A DNA stretch of 14,711 bases, taken from positions 1-14,711 of the forward strand of contig JASHRE010000195.1 of NCBI GenBank assembly GCA_030037515.1. The letters are read 5' to 3'. How positions within the stretch are numbered: the first letter of the stretch is position 1; every line of letters begins with the position of its first letter. This stretch comes from Candidatus Sulfotelmatobacter sp. Lineage in GTDB: Bacteria; Acidobacteriota; Terriglobia; Terriglobales; Acidobacteriaceae. Below are positions 5,192 through 12,127 of the stretch, piece after piece. The notes beneath the pieces are model-generated. The model was not told the origin of the DNA. It made no database searches and saw only the letters and a list, made by a program, of their open reading frames with translations. Made by a program: the position numbers and the translations under genes.

Positions 5192-8100
5192 ATGCAGTCC
5201 CTTCCTGGTTCCCTCGCTTGGGCCCACCCTCTGGTGGCCGAGTGGTTCGTCCGCCGCTTCGGAACGCCCACCGAACCGCAGGAGCAGGGCTGGCCGCACA
5301 TTCTCGCCGGGCGAACGACGCTGATTTCCGCGCCCACCGGTTCCGGAAAAACGCTGGCTGCATTTCTAGCCTGCATTGATGGTCTGGTCCGCAAAGCGCT
5401 CGCGGGAGATTTGGCGGATCGCACCGAGGTTCTTTATGTCTCTCCGCTGAAAGCACTGGGCAACGACATCCAGAAGAATCTGGAGATTCCGCTCGGCGAG
5501 ATTCTCGCTCTCGCGGGCGAACGCGGTCTGCTGATGCCGGAAATACGCACCGCGGTGCGCACGGGCGACACGCTGATGCATGAGCGCCGGGCAATGTTGA
5601 AACGCCCGCCGCACATTCTAGTGACCACCCCCGAGTCGCTGTACATTCTGCTCACGGCTGACAAGAGCCGGGCGATTCTGCGCGACGTCGAGACCGTGAT
5701 CGTGGACGAAATTCATGCCGTGGCTGATGACAAGCGTGGCGCGCATCTGACGCTCTCTCTGGAGCGGCTCGATGCCCTCACCTATAAGCCTGCGGTACGG
5801 ATTGGCCTTTCAGCGACCCAGAAGCCAATTGAAGAAGTGGCGCGTTTTCTGACCGGCAATCGATGCTCGGCGGCTAAAGCCGAGCTTGAGGGGAGTAATT
5901 CGGATCGCAGCGCTGAAAGCGCTGCGCCACCCGTCATCGTTGACATTGGCCATAAGCGCACGCTCGATCTGGGCATCGAAGTTGCGCCCGTGCCCCTCGG
6001 ACCCGTTGCTTCGAACGAAACGTGGGACGTCGTTTACGACCGCCTCGTGACGCTGGTCGAGCAGCATCGTTCCACGCTGGTTTTCGTGAACACGCGCCGC
6101 ATGGCGGAGCGCCTGGCGCATCAGCTGGGCGAACGCATGGGGGAGGAAAACGTTGCGGCCCATCATGGCAGCCTTTCGCGCAAGCTGCGGCTGGCGGCCG
6201 AAAAGAAGCTGAAGGAAGGTCAGATCCGCGTTTTGGTCGCGACCGCTTCGCTCGAGCTCGGGATTGACGTCGGCACGATCCATCTGGTGGTGCAGATCAA
6301 TTCCCCGCGTGCCATTGCGGCGGCGCTGCAGCGAGTGGGCCGTTCAGGCCACTGGCGCGGCGCCATTCCCAAGGGACGCTTTTTCGCAACCACCCGCGAC
6401 GATCTTATGGAATGCGCTGCGTTGGTGCGCGCCATCAAGCACGGCGATCTCGATCGCCTGATGATTCCCGAATCCCCTCTGGACGTGCTCGCGCAGCAGA
6501 TCGTGGCCGCCTGCTCTGCCCAAGAGTGGGATGAAAATGCGCTTTTTGCCCTGGCTCGCCGCGCGTATCCGTATCGCAACCTGCAGCAGGAAACGTTTGA
6601 CTCAATCCTCGAAATGTTGTCAGAGGGAATTGCGGCGCGCCGTGGTCGCTATGGCGCCTATCTGCACCGCGACCGCGTGAACGGGAAGCTGCGCGCCCGC
6701 CGCGGCAGCCGCATGGCCGCGATCACCAGCGGCGGAGCCATTCCCGACAATTCGCTTTATACCGTCGTCGCCGAACCTGATGGCGCGGTTGTCGGTACCG
6801 TCGACGAAGATTTCGCGGTGGAAAGCAATCGCGGCGACATCATGCTGCTGGGCAACATGTCGTGGATGATTCACCGCATTGAGACGAACTCCGGACGCAT
6901 GCTGGTCCAGGACGCGCACGGCGCTCCTCCAAGCGTGCCGTTCTGGCGCGGCGAAGCTCCTGCCCGCACCGAAGAGCTGTCAGCCCATGTCGGCGAACTG
7001 CGGCAAAAAATCAGTGACATGCTGCCAGGCACGTCGCCCGTCGGGTTTTCGGTGACGCAGCCGGAAGTCGCTGCAGCTGTGAACTGGCTGAAAGAAGAAT
7101 GCGGGCTCGATAACTCCGGTGCCGAGCAAGTGATCGAATACATTCTGCAGGGACGCGCCGTGCTCGGTGCCGTTCCAACGCAGCAGACCGTGATCGCCGA
7201 GCGTTTCTTCGACGAAGGCGGCGGCATGCAGTTGGTCATTCACGCGCCGTTCGGCGGGCGCATTAATAAGGCCTGGGGACTTGCCCTGCGCAAGCGCTTC
7301 TGCCGCGGATTCAATTTCGAACTGCAGGCCGCCGCGACCGACAATGGTCTCAACATTGCGCTGGCCGAGCAGCACAGCTTTCCGCTCGCCGACGTTTTTC
7401 ATTTTTTGCAGGCCGAAACCGTGCAGCCGATTCTTGAGCAGGCCGCGCTCGACTCGCCGATTTTTGCCACGCGCTGGCGCTGGGATGCAAATCGCGCTCT
7501 CGCCTTGCTCCGTTTTCAGGGAGGCAAGAAAGTTCCACCGCAGATTCAGCGCATGCGCTCCGATGATCTGCTGGCGTCGGTGTTCCCCGATGCGGCGGCC
7601 TGTTTTGAAAACATTCCGGATGATCGCCAGATTCCCGATCATCCGCTCGTACGCGAAGTTATGAAAGACGTGCTCACCGAAGCGATGGACATCGATGGGC
7701 TCAAGGCATTGCTGCGCGGGATGGCTTCCGGCACGATTCGCGTATTGGCCGTCGACACTCCAGTGCCGTCGCAGTTTTCGCATGAGATTCTGAACGCAAA
7801 TCCGTATGCCTATCTCGACGATGCTCCACTCGAAGAACGCCGCGCTCGAGCCGTCGAGATGCGGCGAGTGTTGCCCGAATCTGTGTTGGAGGAAGTGGGC
7901 AAGCTCGACCTAGGAGCGATCGCGCAGGTGCGCGAGGAAGCATGGCCAGATGTTCGCGACGCCGACGAGTTGCACGACGTGCTGCATACGCTGGTGGCGT
8001 TGCCGGAGGAAGTTGCGGTTCTCGGTTCAACGAGTCGAGCTCCGCTCGACCGGGCGGTCGAGGGAGGTTGTCCCGGCACGCGCACAGGCGAATGGCCGGC

Positions 8101-9736
8101 ATATTTTGAAAGGCTCATGAATGAAGGTCGCGCCAGCGTCGCGGTATCTGCTGGCCGGCGATACTGGGTTGCGGCGGAACGTGGGCGTAGCTTCAAAACG
8201 ATATTCCCGGAAGCGCAGTTCGAGCATTTGCTGTCTGATGTCGAAAGTGGCCAGGCCATCCGCGACGACGCTTTACTGGCGCTTGTTACCGGGTGGATGT
8301 CGCACCTTGGCCCGGCAACCGCAGCGCAAGTCGGGGAGGTGCTCGGGCTCCCTGCCAGCGATATTGAAAAAGCTCTGCTTCGGATGGAGGCCAGCGGCAC
8401 GGTGTTGCGTGGAAGCTTTACCGGTAGGGGAACACGGGCAGGGGTGCCCGCGCCACACGAGGCTGTCGAACTTCGCGCGCCGGGACAGCCGGGGTCGGCT
8501 GTCTCGACACCCGACCGCGAGATCGAGTGGTGTGAGCGTCGGCTGCTTGCGCGCATTCATCGGCTCACGGTCGGCATGCTGCGGAAGCAGATTAAGCCGG
8601 TTACGGCCGCGCAATTCGTGGCTTGGCTGCTGCGCTGGCAACATACCGCGCCGGGAACACAAGTCACGGGGGAACGCGGCACACTTGAGGTTCTGCAGCA
8701 GTTGCAGGGATTTGAAATTGCTGCCAACGCGTGGGAGCGTCAGGTGCTGGCGCGCAGAATCGCCGACTACGATCCCAAATGGCTCGACCAGCTTTGCCTT
8801 ACGGGTGCAGTGGGCTGGGGGAGGTTATCACCGCATCCGGCTACGCTCGATGCGGGCGGAACCTCCACCCCTGCTGATCGAGCTCAACCCCGTCAGCGTC
8901 GCATCATCCCCACCAGTGTGGCTCCGATTACGTTTTTTGTGCGGGAGCAAGCGGATTGGATGGGTTTAAGTCAAAATCCTCAGCCTTCGCCGGGTTCAGG
9001 GCAAGCTTTCTCCCAAAAACAGCAAGAAGTGCGGCACCCACAAACTCAAAATTCGAGCCTTAGTCATGCAGCTCAGCTTGTCCTTGAATTTCTGCGTCAG
9101 CGCGGTGCGTCATTTTTTGCCGATATCGTGCGCGGAACGGGAATGTTGAAGGCTGAGGTCGAGACGGCATTGTGGGAACTTGTTGCCGCCGGGTTGGTTA
9201 CTGCGGATGGATTCGACAATCTGCGCTCGCTGATCGATCCCAAACGCCGCGCCGGCCAGGGAATGGGGCGCAGCACGCGTCCCCGGCATAGTGCAGGCCG
9301 CTGGGCATTGCTTCATGCCGATGTACCTGTCGGGCGTCCGCGCGCGATCGAAGCTGCCTGCTGGATGCTGCTGCGACGGTACGGCATCGTGGTCCGCGAT
9401 CTTCTGTCGCGCGAATCGAATCTGCCCACCTGGCGCGAGTTGCTGACCGGTTTCCGGCGGCTGGAAGATCGCGGCGAGATCCGGGGCGGACGTTTCGTCG
9501 ACGGATTCATGGGTGAGCAGTTTGCGCTGCCGGTAGCGGTCGAATCGGTCCGTGGCATGCGAGACCTGCCGCTCACGGGCGAGACAATTACCGTATCGGC
9601 AGCTGATCCCCTCAATCTGGTTGGTATTCTCGTGCCCGGAGATCGCGTCCCCGGCGTATCAGGCAAAACCGTAAGTTATCGGGATGGGATTGCGGTGACT
9701 TCGACCGAAACCGTAGCCCAAGCAGCGGCAGGATGA
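5192..9736 (+). CDS. lhr: Lhr-type ATP-dependent helicase, full length (core plus C-terminal region)
   Basis: The 1514-residue product is a superfamily 2 helicase of the long Lhr type (E. coli Lhr is about 1538). The family translocates 3'-5' on single-stranded DNA and is tied to DNA repair. Motif I APTGSGKT is at 47-54, DEIH at 172-175, SAT at 207-209, and QRVGRSGH (motif VI) at 380-387. Winged-helix and Lhr-core domains run to about 860. The CTD follows, with EWCERRLLARIHR near 1112 and the family-like end VPGDRVPGVSGKTV. Compared with the family, extra linker segments appear near residues 225-246, 946-966, 1078-1108, 1210-1238 and 1258-1291. Four of these coincide with DNA hairpins. The reading frame is intact throughout. 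The start lacks a Shine-Dalgarno and is probably leaderless. No partner gene adjoins it. Confidence 0.95.
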   Translation: MQSLPGSLAWAHPLVAEWFVRRFGTPTEPQEQGWPHILAGRTTLISAPTGSGKTLAAFLACIDGLVRKALAGDLADRTEVLYVSPLKALGNDIQKNLEIPLGEILALAGERGLLMPEIRTAVRTGDTLMHERRAMLKRPPHILVTTPESLYILLTADKSRAILRDVETVIVDEIHAVADDKRGAHLTLSLERLDALTYKPAVRIGLSATQKPIEEVARFLTGNRCSAAKAELEGSNSDRSAESAAPPVIVDIGHKRTLDLGIEVAPVPLGPVASNETWDVVYDRLVTLVEQHRSTLVFVNTRRMAERLAHQLGERMGEENVAAHHGSLSRKLRLAAEKKLKEGQIRVLVATASLELGIDVGTIHLVVQINSPRAIAAALQRVGRSGHWRGAIPKGRFFATTRDDLMECAALVRAIKHGDLDRLMIPESPLDVLAQQIVAACSAQEWDENALFALARRAYPYRNLQQETFDSILEMLSEGIAARRGRYGAYLHRDRVNGKLRARRGSRMAAITSGGAIPDNSLYTVVAEPDGAVVGTVDEDFAVESNRGDIMLLGNMSWMIHRIETNSGRMLVQDAHGAPPSVPFWRGEAPARTEELSAHVGELRQKISDMLPGTSPVGFSVTQPEVAAAVNWLKEECGLDNSGAEQVIEYILQGRAVLGAVPTQQTVIAERFFDEGGGMQLVIHAPFGGRINKAWGLALRKRFCRGFNFELQAAATDNGLNIALAEQHSFPLADVFHFLQAETVQPILEQAALDSPIFATRWRWDANRALALLRFQGGKKVPPQIQRMRSDDLLASVFPDAAACFENIPDDRQIPDHPLVREVMKDVLTEAMDIDGLKALLRGMASGTIRVLAVDTPVPSQFSHEILNANPYAYLDDAPLEERRARAVEMRRVLPESVLEEVGKLDLGAIAQVREEAWPDVRDADELHDVLHTLVALPEEVAVLGSTSRAPLDRAVEGGCPGTRTGEWPAYFERLMNEGRASVAVSAGRRYWVAAERGRSFKTIFPEAQFEHLLSDVESGQAIRDDALLALVTGWMSHLGPATAAQVGEVLGLPASDIEKALLRMEASGTVLRGSFTGRGTRAGVPAPHEAVELRAPGQPGSAVSTPDREIEWCERRLLARIHRLTVGMLRKQIKPVTAAQFVAWLLRWQHTAPGTQVTGERGTLEVLQQLQGFEIAANAWERQVLARRIADYDPKWLDQLCLTGAVGWGRLSPHPATLDAGGTSTPADRAQPRQRRIIPTSVAPITFFVREQADWMGLSQNPQPSPGSGQAFSQKQQEVRHPQTQNSSLSHAAQLVLEFLRQRGASFFADIVRGTGMLKAEVETALWELVAAGLVTADGFDNLRSLIDPKRRAGQGMGRSTRPRHSAGRWALLHADVPVGRPRAIEAACWMLLRRYGIVVRDLLSRESNLPTWRELLTGFRRLEDRGEIRGGRFVDGFMGEQFALPVAVESVRGMRDLPLTGETITVSAADPLNLVGILVPGDRVPGVSGKTVSYRDGIAVTSTETVAQAAAG
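5865..5925. repeat. Tandem pair of hairpins inside lhr (insertion 1)
   Basis: GCTCGGC (5865-5871) pairs with GCCGAGC (5879-5885) around a 7-base loop. GCAGCGCT (5907-5914) pairs with AGCGCTGC (5918-5925) around a 3-base loop. Both stems are perfect. They encode residues about 225-245 (CSAAKAELEGSNSDRSAESA), a stretch that interrupts the usual path from the ARFL block to the VDIGHKR block. The GGCTAAAGCC and GCTGAAAGC cores resemble intergenic repeat units I associate with Acidobacteriota genomes. Confidence 0.7.
8034..8076. repeat. Tandem pair of hairpins inside lhr (insertion 2)
   Basis: GTCGAGC (8034-8040) pairs perfectly with GCTCGAC (8044-8050) around TCC. Directly after it, CCGGG+CGGTC (8050-8059) pairs with GGTTG+CCCGG (8066-8070 and 8072-8076), with one bulged base and three G-T pairs. 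They encode about residues 948-962 (STSRAPLDRAVEGGC), a region without family conservation just before EWPAYFERL. Confidence 0.65.
8435..8505. repeat. Hairpin cluster inside lhr (insertion 3)
   Basis: CGGGCA (8435-8440) pairs with TGCCCG (8445-8450) around GGGG and is followed by CGCCACAC. GACAGCC (8484-8490) pairs with GGCTGTC (8497-8503), extendable by a G-T and a G-C pair to 8505. A third copy of GGCTGTC at 8461-8467 can also pair with 8484-8490. They encode roughly residues 1082-1105 in a G/A/P-rich linker between LRGSF and EWCERRLL. Confidence 0.7.
8820..8866. repeat. Nested hairpin inside lhr (insertion 4)
   Basis: The outer arms GGAGGTT (8820-8826) and AACCTCC (8860-8866) enclose the inner arms CCGCATC (8831-8837) and GATGCGG (8849-8855), all perfect. 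They encode residues about 1210-1225, right after the WGRLS block, where the protein turns T/P/A-rich. Confidence 0.7.
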
Positions 9737-9786
9737 GCTTTCTCGCCCCTGCACAGGATCGTTCTAACCAAGGAAGACAGCCAAAA

Positions 9787-9828
9787 AAGTCAGAAGCTCG
9801 ATGAGGGGGCCCCCCGAGCTCCTGACTT
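9787..9828 (-). terminator. Strong stem-loop with T-tract on the minus strand
   Basis: AAGTCAG (9787-9793) pairs with CTGACTT (9822-9828), and AGCTCG (9795-9800) with CGAGCT (9815-9820), with one mismatch between them. On the minus strand the stem runs straight into TTTTTT (9788-9783), the classical intrinsic terminator form. On the plus strand no T-run follows, so lhr would be ended less efficiently. No minus-strand gene is known upstream of it. Confidence 0.55.
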
Positions 9829-10037
9829 GGCGATCCTCGGCGAGTTTCTTCGAAAGCGTTTCCCCCAATCGCTTTTGCCGAGCACTTCGCCCAATCTGAG
9901 CTATGCACGCCGCGGGCCAATTTTGTTGAGGGCCCGAGCGGCCGGGTTCGATAACGGAAAGCTATTGAAGCGACGCGAGTTATCTATGCGCTGTCCTCCA
10001 GCCGCCAAGCTTCTGGAAGGCTTCCGAAGCGTGAATC

Positions 10038-10055
10038 GCTATCCGAGCGGATAGC
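10038..10055. repeat. Perfect 7-bp hairpin with tetraloop
   Basis: GCTATCC (10038-10044) and GGATAGC (10049-10055) pair around GAGC. It lies just upstream of the TAAAAT (10078-10083) -10-like hexamer that may serve the FHA regulator gene, so it could be an operator as well as an RNA fold. Confidence 0.45.
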
Positions 10056-10149
10056 CGGTTTAACCATTCGGATATCGTAAAATTGCTGAGCGTGCGGTTT
10101 CCTAATTTGCCAGAGTGTGGTAAACAGGTGTGCCCACAGGGAGTCCCGA

Positions 10150-12123
10150 TTGTCCCCCCGATTGCTTGCTTTATCCGGGCCCTTAAAGGATTCTGCCCTT
10201 TCCCTTGCCGACGGCGAGACTACGGTTGGCCGCGAGCCCACCAACTCGATCGTTGTCATCGACCCCTCTGTCTCCCGCCACCATTGCCTATTCCGTCGCA
10301 ATCCCGACGGACGTTTCCAGATCCGAGACATGGAGAGCCGGAACGGCACGCTGGTGAACGGCTCGCGAGTCAAAGAACACTGGCTGCAAGACGGCGACCA
10401 GATCTCCATCGGCGATTCTTCTTTTCTCTTTCAAACAGAAGATCAGGAGCCCACGACGCTTGCCAACCCGGTCGAATTCGATGAGAGCCGTCTCGGCGCG
10501 GAAACAACGATTATCTATCCCAAGGATATCGTTTATCTGCAGCCACAAAGGCTGCTCGAAAGTCTGCAGCCTTCAGCGCAAGTCACCGAAAACCTCACCG
10601 CTCTGCTGAAAATCAGTCGCGTTGTGCACGCCATCCGCGATCTCGAGGAACTGCAGTCGCAACTGCTGGCGTTAATCTTCGAAGTCATTCCGGCCGAGCG
10701 CGGTGCGATTTTGCTGTCGGAAAACTCCGGCCACGATTTCAGTTCCTTTCATGCCCGCACGCGCCAGTCCGGACGGCCCCGGCAGTTGCGCGTCAGCCGC
10801 ACGATCGTCAGCCAGGTCATGAAAGAAAATGTCGCGATTTTAGGCATCGATGTGCCCAGCGGCAAGCTTAGCAAGGTCGCCAGCCTGGTCGACGCCGAAG
10901 TGCATTCGTTGTTGTGCGTGCCTTTGACCGTATTTCACAAGACGATTGGCTGCATCTATCTCGACAGCACCAGCTCGGGCAGCCGTTTCAGCGAAGATCA
11001 TTTGCAGCTTACCGCCGCGGTTGCCGGACTTTCCGCTGTCGCCCTTGATAACGCCCGCCGCGTGCAATGGCTCGAGCAGGAAAACCAACGCCTCACCATG
11101 GAGGTGAGCCAGGAACAGAGCATGATCGGCGAAAGCGCGCGCATGAAGGAGATCTATCAGTTCCTCGGCAAAGTCGCGCCCACCGACTCCACAGTCCTGA
11201 TCGAGGGTGAGAGCGGAACCGGCAAAGAACTCGCGGCCCGCGCGCTGCACCGCAACAGTCCCCGCAGTGGCAAGCCCTTCGTGGCCATCAACTGCGCCGC
11301 TATTCCCGAGGGGCTGCTTGAAAGTGATCTGTTCGGCCACGAACGCGGCGCCTTCACCGGAGCAGCCGGTCAGAAGAAAGGGCGCCTGGAAGTGGCCGAT
11401 GGCGGCGTCGTTTTCCTTGATGAGATCGGCGAACTGGCGCCGGCATTGCAGGTGAAATTACTGCGCGTCCTGCAAGAGCGCGAATTTGAGCGCGTCGGCG
11501 GTACGCGACCGATCAAAGTCGATATTCGTCTCATCGCCGCCACGAACCGCGATCTTGCCGAGTCAGTTCGCAAGGGTGAATTCCGCCAGGACTTGTACTA
11601 CCGTCTGGCCGTGGTCAAACTGGCCATGCCACCGCTGCGCGACCACAAGGAAGACATCCCTCTGCTCACGCGCCATTTCATCCAGAAATACGCGAAACAA
11701 TGCAATGTGAAAGCCAAGCCCATTTCCCCGGAAGCCCTGAGCCTGCTAACGCACTATGATTGGCCGGGGAACATCCGGGAACTCGAGAACGCGATAGAGC
11801 GTGCTCTGGTACTGGGCAGTTCCGAGGTGGTCCTCGCCGAAGATCTGCCGGAGTCTGTTCTGGAACACGCTCCGGCCGATGACTTAAAACAAGGCCAATA
11901 CCATGCAAAAGTAAAGGATTTGAAAAAGGACTTGATTGTTTCCGCCGTTGAACAGACTCGAGGAAACTACATGGAAGCGGCTGCGATCCTGGGCGTGCAT
12001 CCCAACTACCTACACCGCCTCATTCGCAATCTGGGGCTCAAAGATACGTTGAATGAGATGTTGCGTCCGGGGGCCAGTTCGAGACCACCGAGCCGGCCTA
12101 AAATATCCGGCGGTGCGGCGTAA
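10150..12123 (+). CDS. Sigma54-dependent regulator with FHA, GAF, AAA+ and Fis-type HTH domains
   Basis: I start this at TTG 10150 because AGGGAG (10138-10143) sits six bases upstream and the N-terminus SPRLLALSGPLKD is typical of FHA proteins. GTG 10117 in the same frame is possible but has no ribosome site. The 657 residues contain an FHA domain (about 3-95; GRE 27-29, SRHH 42-45, NG 65-66), which binds phosphothreonine. A GAF sensor (about 155-300) and a short coiled linker follow. The AAA+ domain (about 325-560) has GESGTGKE 353-360, GAFTGA 400-405 and DE 424-425. A Fis-type HTH (about 606-630) closes it. Intact GAFTGA implies contact with RNA polymerase sigma54. No receiver domain is present, so Ser/Thr kinase input through FHA is likely. 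Its targets are unknown. Confidence 0.93.
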   Translation: MSPRLLALSGPLKDSALSLADGETTVGREPTNSIVVIDPSVSRHHCLFRRNPDGRFQIRDMESRNGTLVNGSRVKEHWLQDGDQISIGDSSFLFQTEDQEPTTLANPVEFDESRLGAETTIIYPKDIVYLQPQRLLESLQPSAQVTENLTALLKISRVVHAIRDLEELQSQLLALIFEVIPAERGAILLSENSGHDFSSFHARTRQSGRPRQLRVSRTIVSQVMKENVAILGIDVPSGKLSKVASLVDAEVHSLLCVPLTVFHKTIGCIYLDSTSSGSRFSEDHLQLTAAVAGLSAVALDNARRVQWLEQENQRLTMEVSQEQSMIGESARMKEIYQFLGKVAPTDSTVLIEGESGTGKELAARALHRNSPRSGKPFVAINCAAIPEGLLESDLFGHERGAFTGAAGQKKGRLEVADGGVVFLDEIGELAPALQVKLLRVLQEREFERVGGTRPIKVDIRLIAATNRDLAESVRKGEFRQDLYYRLAVVKLAMPPLRDHKEDIPLLTRHFIQKYAKQCNVKAKPISPEALSLLTHYDWPGNIRELENAIERALVLGSSEVVLAEDLPESVLEHAPADDLKQGQYHAKVKDLKKDLIVSAVEQTRGNYMEAAAILGVHPNYLHRLIRNLGLKDTLNEMLRPGASSRPPSRPKISGGAA

Positions 12124-12127
12124 GTTC

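Larger units (their letters stand above)
9737..10149. other. Gene-free, hairpin-rich spacer between lhr and the FHA regulator
   Basis: These roughly 410 bases have no supported gene. The plus frame 9827-10054 begins with TTG and has no recognisable product. The stretch holds a long stem-loop at 9787-9828, a two-level stem at 9836-9882 (CTCGGC/GCCGAG enclosing AAAGCG/CGCTTT), a weaker GGGCC/GGCCC pair around 9914-9934, and a 7-bp hairpin at 10038-10055. It could be a compound terminator, a small RNA, or a nest of repeats. I did not match it to a known RNA family. Confidence 0.5.

Noticed and set aside
4586..5299. A 237-codon minus-strand frame across the end of trpD and start of lhr
   Set aside because: It lies antisense to two certain genes, is very rich in S, R and P, and has no recognisable motif.
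7810..8556. A long S/R-rich minus-strand frame inside lhr
   Set aside because: It is a typical high-GC shadow of a certain gene, with no motif of its own.
9764..9975. A minus-strand frame ending in a hydrophobic tail (GPLIELLTFLAVFLG)
   Set aside because: There is no ATG or GTG in a useful place, and the strong minus-strand terminator hairpin lies inside the frame before its stop.
9827..10054. A 75-codon plus-strand frame after lhr
   Set aside because: It starts with TTG without a ribosome site and shows no family pattern. It overlaps several RNA stems, which explain the sequence better.
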